A stretch of DNA of 64,000 bases, taken from positions 10,754,193 to 10,818,192 of the forward strand of contig OY759265.1 of assembly GCA_963662155.1 (NCBI GenBank), in the 5' to 3' direction. Every line of letters starts with the position of its first letter. Within the stretch, counting starts at the first letter, position 1. Origin of the DNA: Lamellibrachia columna (taxonomy: Eukaryota; Annelida; Polychaeta; Sabellida; Siboglinidae). The notes beneath the pieces were generated by a model. The model had not been told where the DNA came from. It saw only the letters and a list, made by a program, of their open reading frames with translations, and ran no database searches. Positions 1 through 15,465 of the stretch are shown here, one piece after another. A program made the translations under genes and the position numbers.

Positions 1-463
1 TTACTTGGATACATTAGTTGGATACATGCAAAGCAATTTAGTTATGCGTATACAAATAGTTGCAGAACCCCAACAGTCCAGCATAACGTCGCGCCTTCGT
101 ATCTAACCATATGATGTAATAAGTACACTGAATTACTTAGATATATATTCTACTAAACGGGGTGGTTATTGATTTATGCAAACGTTTGTTATAAATTCAA
201 AATGTTCAGTATATCATATAATAATATAGGCAATCATTAATGATGTCTACATATAAATATGATGTAGGCCCCTACATTTGAGAAAACTCAAGGAAGGGGG
301 TTAGTGACGTCATCGCACACCACAAAGGTATCGGTTAAGGTAAGTCGACTTACCAATCCATGGTCTGAGAAAATAGTACAACTGTTCGTTTTTTGGCTCT
401 GAAAAGAAAGTAGCTTTTAAATACAATTTCGCAGCAGCATTTATTTGACAAAGCGCATGTTTA

Positions 464-918
464 TATGAATGAATTGAGAGACCTTAGTTACGAAAGTCGC
501 TTATTACAATGTGGTTTGACCAGGAGACTAAGAGGAGACCAAACAGAAGTGTTTAAAATAGTGAACGGTTATGAGGATGTTGATAGGAATATGTTCTTCA
601 AACTTAAAGAAGGCAGTAGAACCAGAGGACACAAAGCAGCATTAGTTAAGGAGCAGTGTAGGTTGGACATGAGAAAGTACTCTTTCTCACAGAGGGTGAT
701 AAATGAATGGAACAAACTGACAAAGGATTGTGTCAATGCTAGTAGTGTGAATATGTTTAAAAATAGAATTGACAGATATTTGATAAGGATGGGCTACACA
801 CAGATGAGAAAATTGTTGGACTCTCGATAAGCCAATATCTTCCTTGTCCACTTGCCATCTGGAACTTGTTGTTTGGAATGGCAATCTTGTTAAATCTGTT
901 CTTGTTAAATGAAGATGG
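464..918 (+). mobile_element. CR1-like LINE, 5'-truncated 3' end
   Basis: The frame at 465-830 encodes the end of a CR1-like reverse transcriptase ORF, including the pattern FSQRVINEWNKL. A 3' UTR follows and ends in repeats of the type TGTTAAAT. Block B runs straight through this site (around 36155-36165) with no insertion, so the fragment inserted, or was lost from B, after the block duplication. A short ATGAA is shared at both edges and may be a target-site duplication. It is closest to the long element at 29590-34360. It lies in intron 2 of CYP4 copy A. Confidence 0.85.
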
Positions 919-1011
919 CAACACAGAAAAACATTTGGAACATTGGACTAATTTAGTTACACATTTCCATTAACGATACATAAGCTATAGCTAAGATAAA
1001 ACAAACCATAC

Positions 1012-1225
<214 letters not shown>

Positions 1226-1380
1226 TGCATAGGATTATATTATATACAGTTTTTTGGATTAATTATGTAAAGGAATTCCAGCTTTTGGAGGATAATTCGC
1301 TTTACAAAAAATTGTATTATTGTTATTAGCGTGTAACAGTCGTGTATATTTGAGCACTATGCTGAAACTTTTATACCTAC

Positions 1381-1525
1381 CGTTTGAACTTAGAATGGCA
1401 CGGGTTGTATCAGGGTGGTGTACTACTAGTAGAGGTAAAGTTGGACCATACCACAGCGCGTATACTTTGCCGTACAATCTTGCCCATGAGTTCATCAAGT
1501 TGATGCCACGCTCGTCATTCGTCAG
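1381..1525 (-). CDS. CYP4 copy A, exon 2
   Basis: The frame encodes an early P450 region with the pattern WARLYGKVYALWYGPTLPLL, followed by the beta-1 segment ending in AILSSN. The acceptor is TTACAG before 1525 and the donor is GTAGGT after 1381. The 145-bp length and phases (0 in, 1 out) match exon 2 of copy B exactly. Exon 3 should lie about 120 bp left of the window start, judging from block B. The exon is intact. Confidence 0.88.
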
Positions 1526-1834
1526 CTGTAATTGTGAGTAAACATGAGTCAGACTATAAAAAAACGGTAACAGCCAGTTTACGGTATTCTTAAAGGACTA
1601 TCACGTTGCAGAATGTTAGTATAGTATTGATTATTTATCAACTCAAAACGTTTCACTTTGCACAGTGGCTAGACGAAGTCTGGTCCGCAGGAATGTTTTC
1701 AGGGGGAGGTAATAAATTTGGGGAAATAATAAAGCATAGGCATAGTAAGGCATATCCCATTTATTCAAACATTGTACGTACAATGCTGAAATGTACTTTT
1801 CCAGTTACTGACTGAATAAAACTGCAGGCGACGC

Positions 1835-3450
1835 CTTTCAGACCCCAAAACAGTCAATCACGTCTTTGATGATGGCATCTGTCCATCACCTTCTGTCGAT
1901 GCACGCTAAGCATGTACAAGCCAAACAAGCGTTCAGTAGATATCGTTGAACGAAGCCAGGTCTTAACCCTCATCTAGGTGCTGAAAGACCGTTCAACTTG
2001 ACAAGTAGACGCTGGAAGCGTCAACGCAATAAGTACGGCTTTACGGACAGCCGGGAACAAAATGACACCGGTTCAACAGTTCCATCAACGTTGCAGTGGC
2101 TGCAGTGTTCAGGTGTCTGCGTCGTGTCCGCAACTCAGATCAGGCCAGTAATTCTTCAGCGAAGTTGTCAATGCTGTATATATCGTTGACCTGAAAATAG
2201 AAGAACTCATCACATTTTCATTAAGAAATAAGAATCACGTTGCCCCAAGACATACGTTGAAAGCATTGAAAGCCAAACAAATCAATGGCGCCATCGTATT
2301 ATGATAGAGAAAACAATTGCATTTTAAAACAAACGTTCAAAAACTAATAAAAAATAAGGACAATACCATATTTATTAAACGACAGATTGATATATATATA
2401 TATATATATACAATTCTAGTCATTATTATTACAAGAAATTACAATAGTATTTTTTTTTAATGCAGTATAGTTTTATGTATTAAACTCCTGTCTGGACCAT
2501 GCGATCTCGGAAAATGTTGCGATCCAGCTGACACATCAGTATAGGACAGAAAACAGAGCAAAGCGATTCTTGTTGTCGGGAGCAAACCGAGTTCTTAATG
2601 ACTTGATTACTGAGTCCGAGTATGGGATGAAGATTGCGACACGATAATACTTCTCCACCATCTAGCTTCTTTTCTGTGTGTTTTAAATATGACCAACAGC
2701 AGCTGGATGTGGCTGTGAACATTGAGGACATCAAATTGAATAGCTTGCAAAACTTGTGTTACTGGCACCAACATCGGTGAATATTTTGCCATGATAACCA
2801 GACACAACAATAATGTCGACGTTCCAGATGCGCATTGCAACTTGTGTGTATCTTGGCTGGTCTTGCCAGAAGCTGTAGTAACCAGGATACCTCGTTGTTT
2901 GTGGATATATTCAGTGGTTGGTGAAGATTCTGATGCTTTGGTACTTGGCTGTCCATCGTGTTTCACATAGCATAGGTACATTTGGGACCAGGCTGCGTGT
3001 TTTTGGGGCACTCTCGGAAAAACGTGATAATGGTCTTGACTGTACCAATCGCATTGTGGACCTCTGCAATGGAATTGAGATCGTTCACCACCAGGTTAAG
3101 TCTGTGGGCTGCGATGTGGACGAAAGCAGCTTCGGGGTTCTTCTCCATGATCTTACTTTGTAGTCCGCCAACTTTATCAGACATGGTTGGGCATCCATCG
3201 TATCCTTGCCCAAGTAGCTCTGTAAGATCTAGTCCGAACTTTGTACACTGGGCGATCAACGTGTTTGCAATAGTTTCTGCATCCATCTGTGCTAGTGAGG
3301 TAAACACAAGGAAGTCATAACGGATTGCTGGTTCTTGGTTAGTTGTGTCGACAAAACGAACAACAAGAGAAAGCCGCTCTTCCCCCAATATAATATAATA
3401 TAATATTATATTATATAATATAAAACATGTAGGATATATACTCACGTTTG
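1835..3450 (-). pseudogene. hAT-type transposase remnant, copy A
   Basis: Reading the minus strand, 3445-2963 encodes a DUF4371-like segment with DAETIANTLI, GQGYDG and AAHRLNLVVND. Further on are a CETRW motif and a segment YRVAIFIPYSDSVIKSL. At the end is the start of the hAT C-terminal dimerisation region (ALTLPASTCQVERSFS). Several frame changes and stops separate these pieces, so it cannot make a transposase. Block B has the same remnant at 36962-38410. The class is secure from motif order, but I did not find terminal inverted repeats. Confidence 0.8.
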
Positions 3451-4600
3451 GTGAGCGTTTGCCGCTTTGAGATGGATTCTCGGGCTGAATCTCTTTGAGT
3501 AGCGTTGTAAGTCACGAGATTAGTTAAGCGATAACATGGACATCAATGAGGTGGTAGGAAACAGTAACCGCTGTTGATGCTCAGAATTCTGCTTCTAGCC
3601 ATCAGGAACAAACGGGGTAATATGGCCTTCTCAACACCAAGGGAAATCAGGAGATCAACGGTAGATCCTGTTTTGGACTTGGTTTCCCTTCGGCAGCCGC
3701 AAAATCAAAATAACAGGTATTACCGGAAAGCCAGAAAGTCGATGAAGCACGGGGTGGGTCTGTCTAATGTATTAAACTATATTAGACATATCATCATCAT
3801 CATCATCATTATCAAATTGTTCCTGCGACATAAATCGTCTGGGGTCATCTTAATGACTCAGTCAGTCCCCCATAGTCCGTGCCATCTTGTCCGGTCAGTT
3901 GCCCTCTCTGAGTCTTACAAGGTCTCAGCCCGATCGTAACTTGACGCTCTTCTCTTTAACCACACACAGAACCTGTTGAGATCTGAACACGGCGATTACA
4001 TCAGAAATGGAGTTACCTTAATTGTTTGAAGAAGGACATCTACAGGATTTTTGATTAGTCGTGAAACTCAACAGAACTAACATTATGGGGATACCGTCAC
4101 ACTCTGATGCTGATGGACACCACTTTACTAACCAGTCGAAAGGAGAGTCTTAACAACTGAAAACACCGTGAAGACTATGCGTATAAATATTGTCCACAAT
4201 GTATGGTGGCATTTTTCTAAGTAAAGCTGGTAAGTGGTATCTAATACATTTCTAGCTCTCGACGTATGACTGTATGGGATAGCGCTTTGATAACATTGCC
4301 TTATGGGAATTTCATGATAACCAGCATTTTGCAAAAAAATAGTGATTGTATAAATACAGGAACGCGTTGATGCGTAAATAAAAAAAGTCAAGCATTGACG
4401 CGTGAAAATGTTTTCAATTTTGAATAGGTTGAGAGATTTCATTATAGGTTCCGTGTGTGAGTTGTATTTACTACAGGAAATTTTTCTGATTGACCTTTTC
4501 TGTTGTTATAGTTTATTCGTATCAAAACCCCATGATAAAATGCTGTTGAAATGTGGCACGATTAAATAATTATACATAGTATGTAATGTGTTTCTCGGTG
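3451..4600. other. Shared non-coding stretch between hAT and LINE remnants
   Basis: No gene is recognised. It contains a short ATC microsatellite near 3790 and degraded sequence that may belong to the 5' part of the hAT element. Block B has the same stretch at 38411-39540 with small indels. Confidence 0.5.
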
Positions 4601-4614
4601 GGAAGTGCCTTAGT

Positions 4615-6960
4615 TTATTCACGACTGAATAATAGTGCCTGAAAATTTAATTTGCGAACACACTCTATGTGTTGACCGTCTATTTGTACCGTTAATTTTA
4701 TCTCTGAAATACTACGTTGTGGAAAATGGAACATATATTTAGTTTTACTTGTGTTTAGGGAAAGTTTGTTTACAGATAACCATTCACTGATATGGTTCAA
4801 TTCAGTGTTAATGTTGTCGCTGATAGTATTATAGCCTTGCATATTACTATTAGTATTGCATTTGAAAGAACAGAGTTGTCAGACAAGAGTGGTATAATCA
4901 CCATATAATATCGCCTTAAATTTATTGCTAGCAAGATGAATATCATTTACATAGAGAGTAAATGACATAGTATTGACCCGGGGGACACCTGTTGAGATAA
5001 TTAATGTGTCAAATATTATATCATCGACAAATTGGCGTCTTTCAGTAAGGTAATTCATTACCTAAATTAGCGGAGTCCCATTTATTCCGCAGTGTTCAAG
5101 CTTTTTGAATAAAATCTTAGGGCCCATGGTATCAAACGCTTTTATCCAATCTAAGAAATTTAGCTGGGGATTTCTCTGTTGTCTAAGTATTGAAAAAGTG
5201 TGTCAGTTAGTTCGAGTGTAGCCGTTTCTGTGGAATGTGATTTCCTAAACCCGTACTGACTTTTGTAAAATAATTCGTTTATAGTTAGATATTCAAATAT
5301 TTGATCGTATACAATTTTTTCAAAGTCTTTGGAGATGGAAGAGTGTAATGAAATGGGTCTTAAGTTATTGAGCGGAGTTTATCATCTTTTTATATATAAG
5401 AATAACTTTCGAATTTTTTGTTGTTGTTGAAATATTCTTGTGTTTAGGGATTGGTTAATAATGACAGACAAGGGTTTAAAAATTAGTGAATTAATTCTCT
5501 TTAGTAAAACCGTGGACATTTAGCCATGACCTGCACTTCTCTTTGGATCAAAATCCTTGATAATTTATATTACAGTATCTTCAGTTATTGGTTTGAAATT
5601 AAACGTTGAGAGAGACTTGTTCTTTAAATAACTGGTAAAAGTTTCTTTTGTGTATTTGTGCTGGGAATTGCATGTGCCAGTTTACTGCCAATATTTGCAA
5701 AGAACTCGTTAAACCTAAGTGCTATCTCCGTGGTATCGGTAACACACAATCCATTTATTCAAAAATGATTTGGAATTAAAAATGTTGTGTAGTTTTTATC
5801 TATAAGTTGTTTAATTGTGTCCCGAGTTTTCCTAAAGTTTTATTTGAATTGATCAAATAGGTTTCCGTAATATATCTTTTTAGCGTTTCTGAAAGTTTTG
5901 TTTAAACAATTTTGATATACACGATTGACCGATATGTTATTTTAAGGAGGTGTCGTTTCGTGGAGTATGCTTTAGTTTCCTATATAGCTTGTCTTTATAT
6001 CTAATTAATTTTATTATTACTGCTGTTATCCAGCTGAACTTTGTATGTTTATACTTATTATAGCTGTTTTAGCTGAAAAGTAACGTATGTACAACTGAGT
6101 GAGTATGCCTTTAATTATTTCATAATTCATATTTGGATCCGAATTAATATCCTGATTGTGTTTATCCATAATGCCCGACTGACGTACATATTTACAGTAA
6201 TTTAAAGTAGACTTTTCGGTGTTTGACCTACGTTTGATATGTTTTCGTATACTTTGCGTGGATTGTAATTTGTCAAAGCTTATGAAATGTGGTAGATTAT
6301 CTAATATATTACTCATTGATATACCTGCTGTACAAGATATAGTGATAGTTCAGAGCTTACAGTAAATCTGATTAATAAATGTACAATTATTGGACGAAAA
6401 GCGAGTCGGTAGAGTAATTTTTTGGTAAAAACCATTTGTACCAAATATAAAAATAATAATCCCCAATTTATTGCTTAGCATTCACTTTCAGCAGATCATG
6501 GTTACAATCTCCAACTATTATTGTTTCTGAATTTTCCTTTTCTAATTTTGACAGGATAGGTGCAAATTCATCAATAAAAGTTGATATAACTATATCCGTG
6601 TTGTTCAATTTTGGAGGTCTGTATATATTACCTATTATGATATGTTCCTTAAGATTTGCCCCGTAATTATCAAGAAACAGACCTTTCCAAATAGCGGATG
6701 ACTCATATAAATTCCTTATGTTGTACTGGTAACGTTCATGTACATATATAATTAAGCCGCCATGACCTGAACAGTTTGTACCTTGATGAATTATATTATG
6801 ATTAGGAATATGATATTGAGATAAGTCTGAACCTCTGAGAGCCAGCTTTCATGTAGACATATTGCACTAAAGCCAGCGCATTTGTTGCACAAGTCCAGTA
6901 GAAGTGGAGAGAGGTAATTAATGCTTTGAATAGAGGTTCCAAACATAAGTAAAATAACAA
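4615..6960 (-). mobile_element. Decayed Jockey/CR1-group LINE, copy A
   Basis: On the minus strand the endonuclease region comes first (about 6850-6560). The reverse transcriptase follows (about 5420-4615), with YGFRKSHSTE, an AFDT-type motif A and NKLSLNTSKTKYMF near the end. The catalytic YxDD-type box reads YGDY and there are several stops, so it is inactive. Block B has the same LINE, split by the foldback element. Copy A lacks about 200 bp near 6920 that B keeps between short direct repeats. The pre-insertion CACTTC of the foldback element is intact here at 5534-5539. Confidence 0.8.
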
Positions 6961-7228
6961 TGTAAACAGTTTGGGTATTAATAGGTGCTACTTAAACCTG
7001 TAACACTTAAATTCTAATAATGAAGTATGAAGCAACAATTATTGACTATACAACATAGATTAAGATGAATAACATAAAATATATATATCCCTAATGTATA
7101 TATCCGCGAACACAAAAACAGCATAACTTTACAAAAGGAAATGCAGTATATATAAAAATCATCCAAGTACAGCCCAGAGTGCGATGCAATATCCAAGAAG
7201 AAGATTTACTAAGTAAATTCTATAAATT

Positions 7229-7241
7229 GATTGTGTGTGTG

Positions 7242-7273
<32 letters not shown>

Positions 7274-7320
7274 TGCGTGTGACACACACAATCACATCCA
7301 CACCCACTCGCTTGCTCGCT

Positions 7321-7410
<90 letters not shown>
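7229..7410. repeat. Self-complementary GT/CGTG...GCAC/CA microsatellite
   Basis: A (TG)n(CGTG)n arm is followed, after a spacer of about 45 bp, by a (GCAC)n(CA)n arm, so the two arms can pair as a long hairpin. The alternating purine-pyrimidine sequence also favours Z-DNA. Block B has an equivalent, longer tract at 50844-51050. Confidence 0.93.
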
Positions 7411-7413
<3 letters not shown>

Positions 7414-7525
7414 CATAAGTATATAGGTCTATGACTAAACCTGTATCACTTAAATCTTTTAATGCGAGATGACACCAATTATTGGCTATGCAGCTTGAAA
7501 TTGGTCTAGCAGTACATATAATATA

Positions 7526-9063
7526 GGTTTTGTAAGCGCACCGACCTCGGCTCCCTTCCCGATCCCGATCTCGCTACGCGTGCTACGTTATCGCTTCGTG
7601 TGTTTACATGATCGGGGACGGGTCGATGAGACAGGGAAAACACCGATCTCACAGGTTCAATCGGTTAGTGGTCTCCCTATCTGCAGTACGTTGAAATTAT
7701 GGTTGAATAAAAATAATAAATATACAGCAAGTCTACGTAAGTCTGTTGTTGACTGATTAGTTGCCCTATTTTAGTTGCCAATGGGCTCAGTGCTTCGGAA
7801 AAAAAAGTGCGCACTTTTTTATATAAAATATATACTCGAGTTTCCTAACTTCGTCTTAGACTCGTGCACCTTTTGTTTTGTTCACATATGAAAGGTTAGC
7901 GCAACTATCCGACTATTATTCTAATAAATAAATTCATATTTTGTTGTGACACGATGCCCACAACTGCAACTGTCAGTTCAGCATAAACACTGACCTCCAA
8001 TGACCAACTGCAAGTTGCAGAACGATAAAAAACGCATTGCCGCGGATTTGTGCGACGCACGAATTTGGGACATGCAACCATACAAACAAGTGTTTTTGAT
8101 GGACGCTTCACCTTACAACACAATATCAACTAGGTGATTTTATACCTGTTCCATCTGTAGTAAGAAAACTATGTAAATATTGCTGTCAAATGAAAAGAAA
8201 AACCTTCTGAATACATAGTTCTAGATTATATATATCAGGTGCGTCTAACTTCAGAAGTTTGCAAGGTATGTATCTGAAATTTACTGGAAATGTAGATATA
8301 TTGGTACACATTGTCTACGCAAAATTCTACAATATTTACTTATACAAAATAAATTTGGCAGAAGGTGGAAATAGTCATAACTAAATAAAATGACGCTAGC
8401 TACATCCCTATGGTTTGACATGTGTGGTTACACAGACCAATACATTAATTGGTAAACTGTTGGTAGAATCCAAAAAGGTGAGTGCCACAATAATCTCTTA
8501 TTTTTATTAATTTGAGACATAATGCCCCATTGTAAATTTGTTCTTGTCATGTCTGTTGAGGATGAGGTAATTATATTAGATGTATGTAAATGTTGGGGTG
8601 TAATTTAAAATCCGGGTGTTAGTCAAATCTTAATTGGAGTTGAATTTATCCAAACACTGTGTAACTTATAAGAATTGATTTGATAAAAATCAAAACGGAT
8701 TGATTTTGTTTTTAATTGGAATTGGAAATTCTGCTGAATTTATTAATTGTTCAGTTTATATAAAACGTAAATGTTTTGATATAAATTTACACATATACAC
8801 ATCACTTAAAAAATTACAAGGTGTGATGATCTTATTTGGAAATCAAAACAGAAATAGCACCTGCTTTAAGTAAACATGTAATTTGTGGGACAACACAATA
8901 AAACTTAAGGTAGATGTAGATGGCGCCATCCGCGTAGATCGGGTTAGGTTTGCGCGTGTTGCAAAAACTCTACTCGGTCCCCGATCCCCTACTCACCATA
9001 CTGATCTCGCGCGAGATCGGGATCGGGAAGGGAGCCAAGATCGGTGCGCTTGGAGAAACTCTC
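7526..9063. mobile_element. Non-autonomous inverted-repeat element, copy A
   Basis: The left end contains GCGCACCGACCTCGGCTCCC and the right end carries its near-exact reverse complement. The terminal inverted repeats are about 50 bp. No transposase frame is visible inside. It includes a 20-bp palindrome at 7801-7820 followed by a TATA-like run. Block B holds the same element at 51171-52762, where the two ends match perfectly over 50 bp. Both copies were carried by the block duplication. The superfamily is not determined. Confidence 0.7.
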
Positions 9064-9157
9064 TAATTAGATAATATCCGCACGAATAAAGTGTATAAAA
9101 TTATACGATGGGTGTGGTTCTCGCTGTCTGTGTTATGGTTACGCTGTAACAATATTT

Positions 9158-9470
9158 CAGCCCATTTTGTCGAGGAAGGTGTTGATCTCCTTGGCGGGGA
9201 CTTCTCGTCCCTCAGCGAAAAGCTTTCCATTTCGGAAGGAGGGCCGTCGTTTTAGCTTGTACAATTCATTCATGCGTTGGGCGTACGCGTGGGTTTTTCC
9301 TTTACGTCTTCTTGAGTCAAGTCGTCGATGAGACGATAGTTTGTGTTCGCTAGTTTCCCACGAGAAGGTCTCATAACCGCACCCCTTGCGACTCTGCTGT
9401 AGAAACGAGCGATGATATGACGCGGGTTTTCATTCGATGGTCTCCCGGTGCGGTAAGCATACTCGATGTT
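9158..9470 (-). pseudogene. ORF1-like LINE protein remnant
   Basis: The minus strand reads IEYAYRTGRPS, PRHIIARFYSRVARGAVMR and then YRLIDDLTQED in one frame. After a frameshift it reads LKRRPSFRNGKLFAEGREV to a stop at 9158. This order resembles the RNA-binding C-terminal half of L1-type ORF1 proteins (Transposase_22-like). It is a fragment with no intact start. Block B has an internal deletion of about 240 bp here. Confidence 0.55.
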
Positions 9471-9749
9471 GTTGCCAGTTAACGCGTACTGATGTCTATA
9501 TCGCTCAGATTTCTTTCATAGTTTGTTTGATTAGCATGTCCATGTTGTCGTTCAAACAAGTTACTGAGCGGACTTTATCGCGCTTTTGTGGCGGCCAATG
9601 TTTGTTGCGTAACAAACAAAATGATATGCATATTGGCTCCATACCTTTATCGGTCTGTTTATGTCATAGCCGAGATGCCACTGGATTCAGTGCAATTCAG
9701 AAAAATTAGAGGAGCTCTAAAAACCGGTTCCGCTGCCACCAAAACACGT

Positions 9750-9826
9750 GACAGCAAAGCAGATGGAGCAGGGATTGATAATCTATTGCAGAATGTCAAC
9801 CCAACTAAAGCTGCTGGTTCAAATTA
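9750..9826 (+). pseudogene. Possible LINE RT N-terminal scrap
   Basis: The frame reads GIDNLLQNVNPTKAAGS and then stops. It resembles the LLxxLNPxKAxGPD start of LINE reverse transcriptase domains. It is too short to classify, and the same scrap is in block B near 53200-53273. Confidence 0.35.
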
Positions 9827-9964
9827 ACTCCATACAAGAATTTTGAAGCAGACTGCCAAAGGGATTTCTGGGAGGGGTTTATTTGTTATATAATTAATAT
9901 ATTTATTTTAGGTGATTAATAATAATGTTATCTGATTAATAATAATTAATATTTTACTAAGTTA

Positions 9965-10040
9965 TGATTGCATGTATGTAAAGCGCCTGAGAGCAATCTT
10001 GATTGATCGGGCGCTATATAAATACTTTTATTAATATTAT
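9965..10040 (+). mobile_element. LINE/SINE-type 3' tail with GCGC hairpin
   Basis: The sequence has AAGCGCC, a short loop, then GGGCGCTATATAAATA and an ATT-rich tail. Stem-loops of this type followed by short tails are typical of L2-like LINE and SINE 3' ends. Block B has the same tail at 53400-53480. Confidence 0.45.
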
Positions 10041-10499
10041 TATTACAATATTTTCAAAGACTAGGTTTAGACGAGCCCGCTATAATCACCTCGTATGAGG
10101 ACATGCATGACTCCGTGGTGCAACAAAGTAGAGAAGTACGTGTATAAACATCCTTGGCGTAGATAGATTTGACAGTTAACAAACATGCTGAACTGTCAGT
10201 GTTTGGACTTTGAGATACAATAAAATCCATGCTATCAACTGTGTTTATTTTTACCGAATGAATGCTGTAAACACAAACTAAATAGGGGTGCTTATGGAAG
10301 CATAGGAGGCCCACTAATTCTAAGCCAGCTGGATTTATGACCTACTCTACTGTTAGAATAAATAGATAATACAATGATGTCATTGTTTGGCACAAAACGA
10401 TACCAAACCCCTAAATATCCGATTGCATAAGCCCGGCGCTGCTCCACTAAACTTCTAATGGGGCGTTTTACACGGACAAGCGTACAATTGACAACTTAC

Positions 10500-10703
10500 T
10501 GTATCGAAGTTACCGAGCAGCCAGTGTGCTTTCGGGCCCGGGAATCCATCCACTGTTTTCGATTTGTTACGAAATGTGACCACCGCCTTCGAAACAATCT
10601 TTAGCACGACTGCACCACCAACTACTCCCACGAGCACCCACTTCGCTTGCCAGTGGATAGATGGGAACATGTCCGGGAAAACGTCGCCCAGCAAACGGGA
10701 CAT
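10500..10703 (-). CDS. CYP4 copy A, exon 1
   Basis: It starts with ATG at 10703 and runs 68 codons to a GTAAGT donor. It encodes a short N-terminal segment, a hydrophobic membrane anchor (KWVLVGVVGGAVVLKIVSKA) and the proline-rich hinge FPGPK. It differs from exon 1 of copy B at only a few residues (for example NKSKT against NQAKT). In this copy intron 1 is 8974 bp. The gene continues to exon 2 at 1381-1525 and then off the window. Confidence 0.88.
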
Positions 10704-11308
10704 CGCTTCGTAGTACGCTGGCCCGGATCCCGTCTCGACGTCGCGACGACGTATCTGCCTCGGTCAGATTATATAGCACGGACCACATTGAGAATACATC
10801 CGCCATTACAACGATAAAGAGTCCCTCGGAAACAAATGAATTGTGCAATTTGGGTGTATTAGTGAGAGCAGAAATTGTGTGAATGAGTGAGTGTAAGTGA
10901 TGTTTTTGTGTACAGTAGCATCTGAGCTTTGAAATGATGCCATTTTTCAATTGGTATACCTGTTGCGTAAGGACACAGTGGCCATTAGGCAGGATGTACT
11001 CATAGTTTGTAAACCGCTGAATTTCATTGCAGAAATGCAGGGGTGTCATGCGTTGAAGCAATTTGTGCGAAAAGGAGGTATGTCATTTTCACGAATTTCA
11101 AATACCAGGCATCTTAGTGGGTCTGCCATGTGCTGTGAAATAAAAAAAATTGTAGGATAAATTTTCAATGTAGCCGCAAAAACGTTATAATTGTCGTCTA
11201 TGGGAAAAGTGAATGTTGTCCTTGCCCAATATGACATTTAGACTGACTTGTTACCAAGGCAACGCATCGTGGTAAAACAAGCATGGGTGATTTTTTTGGT
11301 GACAAAAT

Positions 11309-13740
<2,432 letters not shown>

Positions 13741-13741
13741 G

Positions 13742-13850
13742 AAGACGGGCTACACATAGCCGAATAATCGTTGGGCTCTGGATAAGTCAATGACTTCCTT
13801 GTTCACTTTTATGGTGTTTTGCTTGTTATGACAATCTTGTTAAATTTGGT
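13742..13850 (+). mobile_element. CR1-like LINE 3' UTR fragment
   Basis: It matches the 3' UTR of the 29590-34360 element: a GGGCTACACATAG-type start, the CTTGTTCACTT segment and an AATCTTGTTAAAT tail. No coding part is left. Confidence 0.7.
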
Positions 13851-14039
13851 TATATCGTGACAATTAATACTGGGTTATTGAATTATAAAATTATAAATAT
13901 ACTTACACGGTGTGCACTATGCTTGATCATCAACCTCAAGACGTACGTATGTAATTGTTCAAGCAACCAGTCACAGTAATTTGAAGTTGAATATCGTGTA
14001 TCGCGTGACTTATAACGGCACCGCTCCTTGAGAGGTTTC

Positions 14040-14400
14040 ATGATGTGGGCAGAGTACAAATTGCTCACTAGTACATAGTACTTAACATATTTGCCGATGA
14101 GCATAAAGTACAATTTGTCCGAAGTACATGAGAGGATTATTGGTCTGAGTAGAATACAAATTGATGACGAGTACGGAGTACTTAACATGTTTGCTGATGA
14201 ACGCGTAGAATAACTTATTGACGAGCACAGAGTACCTGGGATGTTTCCTGGTGAATAAGAAGGAATACATTGTTGGTGAGTAAAGAGTAATTTAGGCTTT
14301 TCCTGACGAGTAATGAAGATATTTGCTGGTGACCACAGAGTACAAATTGCTGATGAGTACTGAGTATTTGAGATGTTTGTTAGTGAGGACGGAGTATATT
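14040..14400. repeat. Degenerate tandem repeat with GAGTAC motif
   Basis: Variants of GATGAGTAC, GAGTACTTAACATG and TTTGCTGATGA recur several times at roughly 30-65 bp spacing. It looks like an old, decayed minisatellite. No coding function is evident. Confidence 0.6.
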
Positions 14401-15465
14401 TCAGGGACTTGTATTAATTATAAACACGTATCCGTTGGCGACGATGGCTGTAGTCATAATGTTCAAAATTCAAACAAAGCTGGACCCGCTCTTCTTGATT
14501 TTTAAGACATTATTTTTTAATAAGAATATTTGTATAAAACTGAATTGGACACCTATTTTCCGCGGACAATTCCCTTTTCCGGGAGTTGTGTTTGTAATTT
14601 GTAAACCGTTGGGGACAAACATATTATTTCAAGAGTGATCTAAGTCCACTATTTGAACATTAAATGATCGTCCCGTATATTTTTGAGTAATACGGGCATA
14701 TTCCGCTGATACTGTGCTATTAAAATGAAAATGACAATAAGATATTTTATTTTTAAAACAGGTTTAAGTAACACTGCATGTAAAATTATAATAAACTTTG
14801 ACGCTGATTTGGTTTATAAAACACAATTATATGGAGGATTCAGAGACCAACGAAAGTTCGAATATTTGGAATTGTCGTAATGTTGAGTAGGCATATGTAT
14901 TATGATAGCAATTCAGATTCAGATTCAGACTTTTTATTGACAAGTAACATTTCAAAAAAATTAACAAGGAATTTGTGGCGGAAGAACTCACTCACCCTCG
15001 CTAGAAGCAGCCATCCAATTACACACATCCACACACACCACTCACTCTCGCCTATGTAAAAAATGTACATGTAAATCAGAAACATCACAAAAGCGACACA
15101 CCCAGGCTAAAACGTCTATAAGTTATAACAAAGCCAACAAATGTTAAAGAAGTTCACCTGTCTCCAGGCATAAAAGTACTAACTTGGTAGGATAATGTAA
15201 AGTTCAGATAATAATAACACAAGGTCAGGATCAATGTCCAAATCCTCGTGGCGTTTGTCAAACAGAGATGTCAACATTGTATCATTTCGGGAGGCTCTGC
15301 AGATCACACCAGGTGTGCGCTGAAGGAGGCTCAAGTACAACACACTCGGTCACGAGTGGCTGTAACATTCCACCATTCTGGCTATGTGAGATGCACTGTT
15401 TGTCCTCGGACCGCATCCTGGATTTTATAACCGTATTTAATTTAAAACAGTACGCCAGAAGGAAT
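14401..15465. other. No gene seen; possible LINE tail near 14910
   Basis: No coding region is recognised. At about 14909-14940 an ATTCAG hexamer repeat is followed by a T-rich stretch. This is the kind of short tandem tail seen at LINE 3' ends on the opposite strand, but no LINE body is identifiable beside it. Confidence 0.4.

Noticed and set aside
10567..11061. 164-codon minus-strand frame overlapping CYP4 exon 1
   Set aside because: It reads exon 1 in the wrong frame and continues into the 5' flank. The equivalent frame in block B (54036-54530) exists only because the blocks are paralogous.
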